A stretch of DNA of 17,281 nt from Parcubacteria group bacterium (GTDB lineage Bacteria > Patescibacteriota > Minisyncoccia > UBA6257 > JACRHW01): assembly GCA_016211955.1 (NCBI GenBank), contig JACRHX010000034.1, positions 1 through 17,281 on the forward strand, read 5' to 3'. This document shows, piece after piece, positions 1-6,877 of the stretch (position 1 is its first letter; each line of letters begins with the position of its first letter). The translations under genes and the position numbers were made by a program. The notes beneath the pieces were generated by a model. The model searched no databases. It was not told where the DNA came from and saw only the letters and a list, made by a program, of their open reading frames with translations.

Positions 1-192
1 GCATTCTTGTGCCAGATCCATCTTGCCGAGATCCCGAGCGACTGTGAGCTCAATGGACTGCCGTCATCCGGAATGCTCTACTTTTTCGCACTCGCCCTGA
101 TAGGATATACCACGAATCGTATTATGGGATCGATGGCAACAAATAAGATGTACAAGATAAAGGACATAGAGGTTGCAAAAAATATAAAGTAG
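1..192 (+). CDS. C-terminal fragment of a DUF1963 (YwqG-like) protein, 5' end outside window
   Basis: The reading frame is open from the first base to a TAG at 190-192, so this is the 3' end of a gene starting upstream. The visible protein begins AFLCQIHLAEIP and continues with LPSSGMLYFF. This matches the family pattern of DUF1963/YwqG proteins, FLxQIxLxE(L/I)P...LPxxGxLYFF. The last ~35 residues (from ALALIGYTTNR) do not resemble the family. A T5 run at about 81-87 lies exactly where the similarity stops, so a one-base shift there is possible; the alternative frame would end at a TAA near 146. The function of DUF1963 proteins is unknown. A factor-independent terminator follows 13 bases after the stop. 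Confidence 0.5.
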   Translation, partial: AFLCQIHLAEIPSDCELNGLPSSGMLYFFALALIGYTTNRIMGSMATNKMYKIKDIEVAKNIK

Positions 193-198
193 TGAAAT

Positions 199-696
199 CT
201 AGATCGGGAGAACGAGACGTCTCCCGTTTTTATTCTTATACGAAATAGAAACGAGTATATCGTGCCTTCCCTCAAGAGAAAGACGTTTAATAAGCGTATC
301 CTCTGCTTCATTTTGTTCTTTCTTGCAAGAAGAACTATCAAGAAGACGTACCAACTCTACGCCATCTTTGGGATTCTCATTAAGGAAAAAAGTTACTGCA
401 TAATGCTGCCCCACATCATCAATACCACTCCCATAAACGATATATGATGATAAACACGCACCACCCACCTTAACGTCTCTATCCAACCCCCTCAAGTCAA
501 GAAAAGTACGATTTAAGAAACCGGCTGTGGTTGCGACAGGTTTCTCTCGCAACAAAAATATCAGACCAAAAATAACAAGTACTGTTATTCCGAGACCATA
601 CGCCCCTTTTCTAGAAAAAAAGAAAGAACGCGCAACATCAAATTTCGATATTGTAGGAGTAGACGGTTGAGATATGTTCATGATGTGCTCATCCAT
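199..696 (-). CDS. Hypothetical single-pass membrane protein (165 aa)
   Basis: I do not recognise this family. The protein has a ~32-residue cytoplasmic-looking start, one clear hydrophobic segment at about residues 33-50 (GLGITVLVIFGLIFLL) and a ~110-residue soluble tail with two cysteines (CLSSY and SSSCKK). That topology suggests a membrane-anchored extracytoplasmic domain. Its start lies 2 bases after the stop of the upstream 402-aa gene, so the two are almost certainly co-transcribed, and it is the last gene of the five-gene minus-strand block. The last ~13 codons overlap the terminator of the convergent plus-strand gene. No SD is evident, which fits translation coupled to the gene before it. 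Confidence 0.7.
   Translation of the reverse strand: MDEHIMNISQPSTPTISKFDVARSFFFSRKGAYGLGITVLVIFGLIFLLREKPVATTAGFLNRTFLDLRGLDRDVKVGGACLSSYIVYGSGIDDVGQHYAVTFFLNENPKDGVELVRLLDSSSCKKEQNEAEDTLIKRLSLEGRHDILVSISYKNKNGRRLVLPI
205..232 (+). terminator. Intrinsic terminator of the DUF1963-like gene
   Basis: The stem CGGGAGA (205-211) pairs perfectly with TCTCCCG (220-226), with an 8-base loop, and TTTTTATT follows on the plus strand. The same bases encode the C-terminal residues of the convergent minus-strand gene that ends at 199. There is no T-tract on the minus side, so it should act only on plus-strand transcription. Confidence 0.8.
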
Positions 697-698
697 AG

Positions 699-1907
699 TT
701 ATTTATTCTTCGTGATAAGCCCAAACCATGGGTTTCCCTTCATAAGCTCATCGTAAGACATTGAAAAGGGTTTTGATGATCGTGGATCAACAACCGTAAA
801 AGAGTCTTTGTTGGGATTCCATCCCGTAACAAGGAGGGCGCTCTCTTGTGGCGGTACCCCCTTTTGGATTCGTGTATAGGCAACAAGAGCGGGTCCTGTA
901 ACAAGGTGAGAAGTTACGTTTCCCATATCTCCACTTGAGCGAACAGAAAGACGGTGTGTGGTACTAAGATAATCTTTAAGTCTATTCCAATCAGTTCCTT
1001 TTGGAGTGCTTATGCCTTGTTTTTCTAAATCTTGAGCAATTTTCGCCGGATCTCCCTTAATTCCATACTGGGAAAGTAAGCTTGCAACAGTCGAAGGAAC
1101 GGTACCTGCCTTTGCTATAGTAGAACCAACAAAGGACGTATCCCCCCACTTTTTATCATCCTGACGAAAAACCTTAGCTGGGACATTATTTTTCTCTTCA
1201 GGCGGCACCCCATAACCTGCATTTAAGTTCTGATTCTGCCCATTGAAAGAAATGTTCTGCTGAATACTCCCGGCGTACTGAGAGGGGGGGCTCCAAACAA
1301 TAGATACCCTTATATATGATCGATAAAAATTATCGTCATTTGTACTTCCATATCGTTTACCAAAAGCCCTATACTCTTCCTCATTAAGCCCACAAATACG
1401 CCCGGAACCACTTTTCGCTCTATGGAAAGCTTCCGTAAAACTCGGTTGCGTAAACCGAAGAGAAACAGAACCATCAGAACCAATGGTTGGTGAATTGGAC
1501 AAGATGGATTTATTCCAATCATTTGTAGTCTGCTTATCATAATATCCATAAGACCCGATAAAACCAGGAAGTGAACCAGCCTTGAGGAAAACCTTACGAG
1601 GCTGTGATCCCGGCAATGGTTTTATATCAAGCGATTGAATAAGTTCGTTGCCAAAATTGGGATTATACAATCCGACATAACAATCAAAGTCTGGATCCGC
1701 CGAGTTGCCACACGTCTGTGGGTTACAATACCCAAAAGAAAGACCAATTCTTTGTGGCGCCTTCATCATGATACTCTGAATCACAGAACCATCGGATTGC
1801 GTATCGTACCACACACGAAAAATTTCTGCAGCACTTACAAACCGAGACGAAACACTCGTAAAAACAATTATCCCAATTACGATACAAAAACGAAGAAACA
1901 ACTTCAT
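699..1907 (-). CDS. Secreted protein with a catalytically degenerate peptidase-C39-like domain
   Basis: The 402-aa protein starts with a signal peptide (basic MKLFLR, hydrophobic core to about residue 20, probable cleavage near FVSAA at 23-27). Residues 28-210 form an unrecognised extracytoplasmic region with Cys61, Cys66, Cys76 and Cys172. Residues 246-400 resemble the C39-like papain-fold domain: FRQDDKKWG, then GSTIAKAG at the helix that normally carries the nucleophile, SLLSQYGI, LLVTGW and FTVVDPRSS. At the nucleophile position, usually AGCGPTS, the sequence is AGTVPST (Thr269). At the usual His of GHxVVxTG there is Ser356. Only Asp374 of the triad remains. The domain should therefore bind peptide or partner rather than cleave. 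The ATG lies 6 bases after an extended -10 (TGaTATACT), so the mRNA may be nearly leaderless. Confidence 0.75.
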   Translation of the reverse strand: MKLFLRFCIVIGIIVFTSVSSRFVSAAEIFRVWYDTQSDGSVIQSIMMKAPQRIGLSFGYCNPQTCGNSADPDFDCYVGLYNPNFGNELIQSLDIKPLPGSQPRKVFLKAGSLPGFIGSYGYYDKQTTNDWNKSILSNSPTIGSDGSVSLRFTQPSFTEAFHRAKSGSGRICGLNEEEYRAFGKRYGSTNDDNFYRSYIRVSIVWSPPSQYAGSIQQNISFNGQNQNLNAGYGVPPEEKNNVPAKVFRQDDKKWGDTSFVGSTIAKAGTVPSTVASLLSQYGIKGDPAKIAQDLEKQGISTPKGTDWNRLKDYLSTTHRLSVRSSGDMGNVTSHLVTGPALVAYTRIQKGVPPQESALLVTGWNPNKDSFTVVDPRSSKPFSMSYDELMKGNPWFGLITKNK

Positions 1908-1921
1908 ACCCTTAGTATATC
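1908..1921 (-). promoter_or_regulatory. Extended -10 promoter element of the C39-like gene
   Basis: On the minus strand TGATATACT (TG-n-TATACT; -10 at 1914-1919) sits only 6 bases before the ATG at 1905-1907. Transcription would start about at the first base of the start codon. No convincing -35 was found; the upstream DNA is a T-rich run. AAGGG lies inside the 6-base gap, but too close to the ATG for a normal SD. Confidence 0.4.
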
Positions 1922-1980
1922 ACGCGAAGAAAAAACAAAAAAAGCACTCTACTTCTTGTTATTTAGGTTGAATGATTCAC

Positions 1981-2431
1981 TTATTCAGTCCTTTTCTCTG
2001 GACTATTAATAACCGCAAAATCATTTAGGTCATTGATGACTCTTATTTCAGCTGGTTGATTGACCCCATCCACTACCCGCTGACGCATAACCCTAACAAC
2101 GTCATCTTTCCTTCCCCACATCTGCCAATCATTCTATATCGCCGCTAGCATTCCGCACTGATACCCGTTCACCAATCTTAAATATACGATCACCTATCCT
2201 AGGAGAATCTGTCGTTGCATCATCTGCAGTAAGCTTTTCACCAATACCCCTTTTAGCAGACTCGCCAATACGTCCAATCTCTGCATAATCCATCCCACTA
2301 AACCCAGGCTTACCTCCATCCCCATCAAGCCCTTCCTCCGACAACTTTTTTTGAAGATTAGTTGGTTGTTCGGGTGGTGCTAATGGTTTTTTCTCAATAG
2401 GTCGCGATGAACCAAATGACTCGCTTGGCAT
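1981..2431 (-). CDS. Hypothetical ~150-aa protein, split by a one-base frameshift
   Basis: The first frame (2431 down to 2129) gives 100 residues ending ...GERVSVRNASGDIE and TGA. A second frame (2133 down to 1981) is open for 50 residues starting NDWQMWGRKDDVVRV and ends ...FAVINSPEKRTE. Read together, RVSVRNASGDIE-NDWQMWG looks like one continuous domain, similar in feel to small SGEIExDW-type domains common in CPR proteins. Adding one base to the AA of GATATAGAATGATTGG (2131-2134 on the plus strand) restores it, giving GDIENDW. The N-terminal ~60 residues are Pro/Gly-rich and probably disordered. No SD is seen; the leader is AT-rich. It lies between the DUF5663-like gene and the C39-like gene. 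Function unknown. Confidence 0.6.
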
Positions 2432-2475
2432 ATTTTTATACTTTAGGTTATTTATTTTTAAAAATCGACTTATTT

Positions 2476-2964
2476 TTATTGTTGTAGGGGTGTTGGCTCC
2501 TGTGGTGGCTGTTCTGGTGCTTCAACAGGCTGTGGTTCTACGGGCATTGGCGCTGGAGCAACGGGTTGTGCCTCTGCTGATTGCGCTGGAGCTTGCTGTT
2601 CAACAATCTGTTTTGCCATCTCCTGAATACGCTTTGTGGTATTTATAAGATCAAGCTTCGCCTGCGCCATTTGTACCTGTAAGATTTCAAACCAATCGGG
2701 GACATATTCTTGCAGGAAATCAAGAACGGGCATTTTTTCGACATCTTCTCCACTCACAATATCATTGAACATATCTTTTTGTTCATCGGTAAGGTGTGAC
2801 GACAAAAGAACCTCAAAAAAACGAGTCCCTACATTTTCATAATATGCTTCGAGCATATTATTTTTCTGCTCTTCAGAAAGTTCTTCGAGATGTAATTCCT
2901 GGAATATATCCTTTCCAAGCTCAGGATAACGCTCAAGAATTTGTTGTAACGATGATGATTGCAT
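2476..2964 (-). CDS. DUF5663-like protein with a Pro/Gln/Ala-rich tail
   Basis: The 162-aa protein has an all-helical acidic N-terminal part (residues 1-120) with the pattern ...ELHLEELSEEQKNNMLEAYYENVGTR and LTDEQKDMFNDIV. This resembles the DUF5663 fold found in many CPR genomes, but the match is from memory and not certain. Residues ~121-162 are a low-complexity tail rich in Pro, Gln, Ala and Glu (PVAPAPMPVEPQPVEAPEQPP), likely disordered or a protein-interaction tail. No signal peptide or membrane segment is present. It follows the 828-aa gene by 38 bases, so it is probably co-transcribed. There is no SD; the leader is nearly pure A/T. Function unknown. Confidence 0.65.
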   Translation of the reverse strand: MQSSSLQQILERYPELGKDIFQELHLEELSEEQKNNMLEAYYENVGTRFFEVLLSSHLTDEQKDMFNDIVSGEDVEKMPVLDFLQEYVPDWFEILQVQMAQAKLDLINTTKRIQEMAKQIVEQQAPAQSAEAQPVAPAPMPVEPQPVEAPEQPPQEPTPLQQ

Positions 2965-3002
2965 AATTATTATATATTAATTTCGACTTATTTATTTAAA
3001 AA

Positions 3003-5489
3003 TTAAAAAATTCGCCCTACAGGTGTCCCATGCGTAAGGTGAACCAATCCCTTACCCCACTTGACATAATCCCATCCCCCATGCCCATTAGCAATTGCAA
3101 TATGTGGGGGAAACAATTTATCGCTCTCAAAAAGACCAACAAATGCCGTCCCTGCATTCGCAATAAGACCCATTGTAGCACCTGCTGCTATGCCACCAGC
3201 TCTTCGCACCCAATTATAAATACCACTTCTCTTGTCTACATCTTCAGCGGTTGTAAGACGCTGGTGTGTATCTTCCTGTAAGATATTCGTAAGTATGCGC
3301 GCCATTCCCTCGGGGGTGCGACTACCTTCCACACTGCCTATTGCTTTTTCCAAATTACCAGCCTTCTGTTCTTCAAGTATACGAATGGTCTCAAATCTAT
3401 CATATGTTTCATCTGTTGGACTCTTCCCTTCGCGACGTCTTAATTCGTAGAGTGATTCAAGTTTTTTGTTTATCTGATCTGGAGTCATTTTAATTGCCTG
3501 TTCTGCTGAGACATTCTTATTTCTCCCAAACATTCTTCCCGTCTCCCACCCAAGCGAAGTTGCCAACATGCCACCACCAGCGGCGGCAAGAAATGGGTTT
3601 GCGGTAGCAACTCCTAACGCTGTCAGCCCAACGCCCCCATACACCTTAAGACGACGCCCGAAAGTGCTCTGCATAAACCAACGATTAGCTTTTGCCATGG
3701 TTCCCTCCTTGGATTCTTGAATTTTTTCGTGCGCTAATTCTCTTTCGTGAAATTGCCGACTTAATTGTGTATTAAGAGTAATTCCAATCTCAGTCAATGC
3801 ATTTTTTTGCGAACGCAACATTTCTGTGCGCTCATTAAGAAGTGCTCCTAATCCAGCTCTTAATGCATCAAGTTTTTGATTTTCTCCTTCTTTTACAGAA
3901 GGACCCCCCGCCGCTTCAAATTCCTTACGGAGATTAGCAATTTTCACATCAATCTCCCCTAAAGCCTTTCTTCCCGCTTCTGCGTACTGACCCATCCCCA
4001 CAGCAATATGGGCTTCACGAGCTTGCTCAAAATTACGACGATTTATCTCTAGTGCCCCCCCCCCCAGGTCAGAACGAAGACGTGCTTGATACCGAGTTGA
4101 AATATACGCCTGCATCGCTAGTTCATATCCACTACGCAATCCCTCGACCCCTTCTGGAGAGGTACCCACTTCCCCGCCCTCTTGCCCACGAGGTCCAGTT
4201 GGTGGAGTACCGGGAGGAGTTTCTGGTCCCGTTGGGTCAACTGGTGGCACGACAACTTCTGGATCAGCTGGTTTAAGATAGACAACATCAAGACCATTCC
4301 TGCGTGCCTCACGAGCTTCCAATATTTTATTTTTTGAATTGAAAGCAACAACCTCCGAACTTGCCATCAATTTTACTAAATTAACATTAGGCTTATTAAT
4401 GTTATTTAGAATAAACTCGCGTGCTTTTAGCTGACCTTGCTTCTCAGCAAACAACTCCTCTTTTATCTGATCCTTTTTTTCTTGTTCCAACACCTCTGCC
4501 ATCAACTCAACTCTTTTGGCACTAACCTCATTCTTTATTTCTTCTTCCGAAACCTTTCCGTCAGGACACTTGCCTTCCTTAAGTCTCTCAGCCGCTAATT
4601 GTTGTAGTCGTTGTTCAACTTTTAATGCTTCTTTGGAATTCTTTGGTTTTTTCAATTCTTCTACTCTGTTTATTGCATCTTTAAGAAGACTTTTTTTCCA
4701 TGCTTTTTGTAACGCATCGCGTACTTCTCCTTTTTCAGAAGCAATATTTTGATATTTATCTTTAGCATTTGCAATATAATCTCCCAATGCTGCACCACCA
4801 CTCTTCTGGGCATCTTCATATTCTTTCTTTGATTCTGGCCTTACCCTTGCCATTACCTGCACAAATTGCTCATCAGAAAGGCTACCAATAAGCGCACGGT
4901 CATCAATTACGGTTCCAATGTTACCTGAATCAAGCTCCTTTTCGGTTCGCTGTGCGTCCCGTCGTAGGTCTTCTACGCGTTTTTGTATTTCTTTTTTTTG
5001 GTCATCGGTGGCATTTTCATACGATTTTTTATAACCCTCACTTTCTCGAATCTTATCCAAAACCTCCTGAGTTTTCTCTTTACTAAACTTTTCTCTAAAT
5101 TCACTGTCCTCCACGTCTCCGCCCATCTCCTCATTAGACCCAAGATACTCTCGATAACGATTTATATTTCTTTGCGTTTTTCTCTCTTCCTGGGTCAGTG
5201 GACCCTCTACACCACCCCTTACCCTCACAACATTGACGTCAGGACCTATTTCTGTTGCGTCAGCAAAATCACGATCGTTTTCATTAGACTCATCCAGATC
5301 AACCTCTCCATAGCTGCCATTTTTGTGGTCTCTCAACGCCTCTTGAGCTTCTTTTTTCTCATTTTGCACCTCCTGATCATTCTTGTCATTTCCCTTTTCT
5401 TCAAGCTTCTTAAGCCACTTGGCAATTGCGTTAAACACTTTGTCGGCTACACTTTCCTTTTTTTCTATGCCCTTTGGTACTTCCACCAT
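3003..5489 (-). CDS. Large 828-aa coiled-coil protein with Pro-rich linker and Gly-rich hydrophobic segments
   Basis: I cannot assign a family. Residues 1-400 are strongly charged and helical, with probable coiled coils at about 100-190 and 245-360. Residues 407-435 form a proline-rich linker (PPVDPTGPETPPGTPP). Residues 450-610 are a second helical region. Residues 616-648 are hydrophobic and glycine/alanine-rich (GGVGLTALGVATANPF and AAAGGGMLATSLG), and residues 763-787 form a second such stretch (RRAGGIAAGATMGLIANAG), so the C-terminal third could associate with or span the membrane. The only cysteine is Cys308. Residues 474-479 (DLGGGA) are encoded over a run of eleven G's. It heads the five-gene minus-strand cluster. 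No SD was found, only an AT-rich leader. Large proteins of this type occur near secretion or pilus-like loci in CPR genomes, but nothing here proves such a role. Confidence 0.7.
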   Translation of the reverse strand: MVEVPKGIEKKESVADKVFNAIAKWLKKLEEKGNDKNDQEVQNEKKEAQEALRDHKNGSYGEVDLDESNENDRDFADATEIGPDVNVVRVRGGVEGPLTQEERKTQRNINRYREYLGSNEEMGGDVEDSEFREKFSKEKTQEVLDKIRESEGYKKSYENATDDQKKEIQKRVEDLRRDAQRTEKELDSGNIGTVIDDRALIGSLSDEQFVQVMARVRPESKKEYEDAQKSGGAALGDYIANAKDKYQNIASEKGEVRDALQKAWKKSLLKDAINRVEELKKPKNSKEALKVEQRLQQLAAERLKEGKCPDGKVSEEEIKNEVSAKRVELMAEVLEQEKKDQIKEELFAEKQGQLKAREFILNNINKPNVNLVKLMASSEVVAFNSKNKILEAREARRNGLDVVYLKPADPEVVVPPVDPTGPETPPGTPPTGPRGQEGGEVGTSPEGVEGLRSGYELAMQAYISTRYQARLRSDLGGGALEINRRNFEQAREAHIAVGMGQYAEAGRKALGEIDVKIANLRKEFEAAGGPSVKEGENQKLDALRAGLGALLNERTEMLRSQKNALTEIGITLNTQLSRQFHERELAHEKIQESKEGTMAKANRWFMQSTFGRRLKVYGGVGLTALGVATANPFLAAAGGGMLATSLGWETGRMFGRNKNVSAEQAIKMTPDQINKKLESLYELRRREGKSPTDETYDRFETIRILEEQKAGNLEKAIGSVEGSRTPEGMARILTNILQEDTHQRLTTAEDVDKRSGIYNWVRRAGGIAAGATMGLIANAGTAFVGLFESDKLFPPHIAIANGHGGWDYVKWGKGLVHLTHGTPVGRIF
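4055..4065. repeat. C11/G11 homopolymer inside the 828-aa gene
   Basis: Eleven consecutive C's on the plus strand (G's in the coding strand) encode the end of Leu475, three glycines and the first base of an alanine codon. The reading frame is intact at length 11. A gain or loss of one base would truncate the protein after the Pro-rich linker and remove both hydrophobic segments. Confidence 0.9.
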
Positions 5490-5569
5490 AAATTTTTAAA
5501 ATTAATAGTTACGAAATTACAAAAAGTTGATATTGTCCCTATTTTACGTCGGCGATGTATACCATGTCA

Positions 5570-5621
5570 ATCCCGTTAGAAGCAGAAACGCGCTGCGTGC
5601 CCTCGCAGCTTCTAACGGGAT
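5570..5621. repeat. 52-bp inverted repeat at the 3' end of the DedA gene
   Basis: The arms ATCCCGTTAGAAGC (5570-5583) and GCTTCTAACGGGAT (5608-5621) are perfectly complementary over 14 bp. A competing inner hairpin CTGCG-TGCCCT-CGCAG lies at 5593-5608. The outer arm overlaps the TGA of the minus-strand DedA gene (5621-5623). No T-tract follows, so it is not a classical intrinsic terminator. It could stabilise or terminate the mRNA, or be a mobile REP-like palindrome. Confidence 0.8.
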
Positions 5622-6223
5622 CAACGTTGTGCTTTGTTCGATTTCAATTTGTGAATCAATACATGTATAAAACCGGGAACAAGAGAGAGAATAAAAAGGC
5701 CAAGGAGTACTTTTTCGAGATATCTATCGAGATTGGGAATAGATGTACCAAAGAAATAACCAAGAGAAACAAAACAAGCCGTCCATACTGCTATTCCTAC
5801 GCAATCATAGAGAAAAAACCTTGGAAACGACATGTGCCCCACACCGGCAAACGTCGGTATAGCAGTGCGTACTATAGGGAAAAAATGGCCAATGAGTGCG
5901 GCAAACGAACCATACTTTTTATAAAATTCATGAGTCGTTTCAATATGAGCGCTATCAAAAAAAAGGGAATTTTTTCGTGAAAAAACCCTTGGTCCTGCAA
6001 CTCTGCCAATGATATACCCAAGCGTATCCCCTATTAAAGCGCCGACCACAATAGAAAAAATAGCAACGGGAAGGGTAAAGATATTTTGAGAAACCAAGAT
6101 TCCAATGGCAAACAATAAGGTGTCGCCAGGCAAAAAGAACCCAATAAGAAGACCAGTCTCCGCGATAAGGAGACTAGTGACACCTATATACCCAAACGAC
6201 TGGAGAAAGTGAACAATATCCAT
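5621..6223 (-). CDS. DedA family membrane protein (VTT / SNARE-associated domain)
   Basis: The 200-aa protein carries the family hallmarks. These are an early E...GFFLPGDTLLFAIG re-entrant segment, GALIGDTLGYIIGRVAG, and the signature GHFFPIVRTAIPTFAGVGHM with the conserved Arg and Pro residues, followed by hydrophobic helices to the C-terminus. DedA proteins are polytopic inner-membrane proteins; members act as undecaprenyl-phosphate or phospholipid flippases/translocases and support membrane homeostasis. The length is typical (about 200 aa). It starts 5 bases after the stop of the upstream 145-aa gene, so the two form an operon. There is no SD, consistent with coupling. Which lipid is moved cannot be told from sequence. 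Confidence 0.95.
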   Translation of the reverse strand: MDIVHFLQSFGYIGVTSLLIAETGLLIGFFLPGDTLLFAIGILVSQNIFTLPVAIFSIVVGALIGDTLGYIIGRVAGPRVFSRKNSLFFDSAHIETTHEFYKKYGSFAALIGHFFPIVRTAIPTFAGVGHMSFPRFFLYDCVGIAVWTACFVSLGYFFGTSIPNLDRYLEKVLLGLFILSLVPGFIHVLIHKLKSNKAQR

Positions 6224-6228
6224 CGTAA

Positions 6229-6666
6229 CTATTTCTGTTTAAGTTGTTCGATGTCGGCTAAAAGCTTTTGCAGGCCTGATTCGATCTTCTCGAGTGTCAT
6301 TTTTGTTGCACTCTCGTCCTCCTCATCTTCCTCTTGAATTTTATCCATATCCTTTTCAAGCCCCTTCACGTCTTCCGAGATATCTTCCACATCATCACCA
6401 AGCTCTTTGACCTCCTCCTCGATACTCTCGATATCATCCCCCACCTCCGCCAGACTCTCCATGCTGCGATTTACCGTCATCTGAATAAAAATGGCGAGAT
6501 AAATGGCCTCAAGTGAAACAAGGGTGGTGAGGATAAGAAGAATACTATCAGTGCTTACGCCAAAAAAACGTAATCCAAAAATCCCTATAAAAAATAGAGT
6601 GTGAATACCAATAGAAAGAGGGGTGCCTACCCATTGGGTAGCCCCAAAAGCAAGACGTTTTAACAT
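6229..6666 (-). CDS. Two-helix membrane protein with acidic coiled coil (DUF1003/iron-permease-like)
   Basis: The 145-aa protein has two hydrophobic segments (about residues 14-36 and 41-64). The second reads LVSLEAIYLAIFIQMTVNRS, which recalls the SxxAxxxxxxxMxxNR ends of DUF1003 and low-affinity iron permease families. Residues 67-143 are a very acidic heptad-like stretch (DDIESIEEEVKELGDDVEDI...), predicted to be a long coiled coil in the cytoplasm. It is the first gene of a two-gene unit with DedA. A possible promoter lies upstream (TTTAAG, 17 bp, TAAATA). Function unknown; a scaffold for another membrane protein would fit. Confidence 0.65.
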   Translation of the reverse strand: MLKRLAFGATQWVGTPLSIGIHTLFFIGIFGLRFFGVSTDSILLILTTLVSLEAIYLAIFIQMTVNRSMESLAEVGDDIESIEEEVKELGDDVEDISEDVKGLEKDMDKIQEEDEEDESATKMTLEKIESGLQKLLADIEQLKQK

Positions 6667-6713
6667 ACGTTTAGATATTTAGGCGTTAGAATCACAAACT
6701 TAAACCTCTCAAA

Positions 6714-6824
6714 AGACCTACCCAGATCAAACGCGAATCCTCAAGGGGGAGTCAGATTATATCGCTATAATAGGAGGGTCATAACAGTCACCCCCTTGGA
6801 GAAGAGCGATGATCTGGGTAGGTC
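6714..6824. repeat. 111-bp imperfect palindrome
   Basis: The ends GACCTACCCAGATCA (6714-6728) and TGATCTGGGTAGGTC (6810-6824) are perfect 15-bp inverted repeats. Inside, AAGGGGG-A-GTC pairs with a complementary TGACTG..CCCCCTT stretch, and the middle has TTATA-TCGC-TATAA (6757-6770). The DNA is thus self-complementary with indels over much of its length. On the minus strand TTTT follows the outer arm. It separates the SIMPL gene from the 145-aa gene. Confidence 0.8.
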
Positions 6825-6844
6825 GAAAAACAGTAGCAAACTCT

Positions 6845-6870
6845 GGATTCCCGCCTATGCGGGAATGACG
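6845..6870. repeat. dRS3-like palindromic repeat GGATTCCCGC-n-GCGGGAATGACG
   Basis: ATTCCCGC (6847-6854) and GCGGGAAT (6859-6866) form an 8-bp stem with the loop CTAT. The flanks GG... and ...GACG give the form CGTCATTCCCGC..GCGGGAATCC, a palindromic repeat widespread in bacterial genomes and known as dRS3 in Neisseria. It lies 8 bases downstream of the stop of the minus-strand SIMPL gene and may work as an mRNA 3' hairpin. Confidence 0.8.
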
Positions 6871-6877
6871 AACGATG

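Noticed and set aside
2129..2134. Reassigned TGA codon or programmed frameshift at GAA TGA
   Set aside because: TGA ends other intact genes cleanly (DedA at 5621). No slippery heptamer or downstream stimulatory structure is visible, and the other breaks in the window share a homopolymer pattern.
4983..5579. 198-aa plus-strand open frame opposite the large coiled-coil gene
   Set aside because: It is antisense to a lysine/glutamate-rich coding region, which yields Phe/Leu-rich shadows. It has no SD or promoter and no family resemblance.
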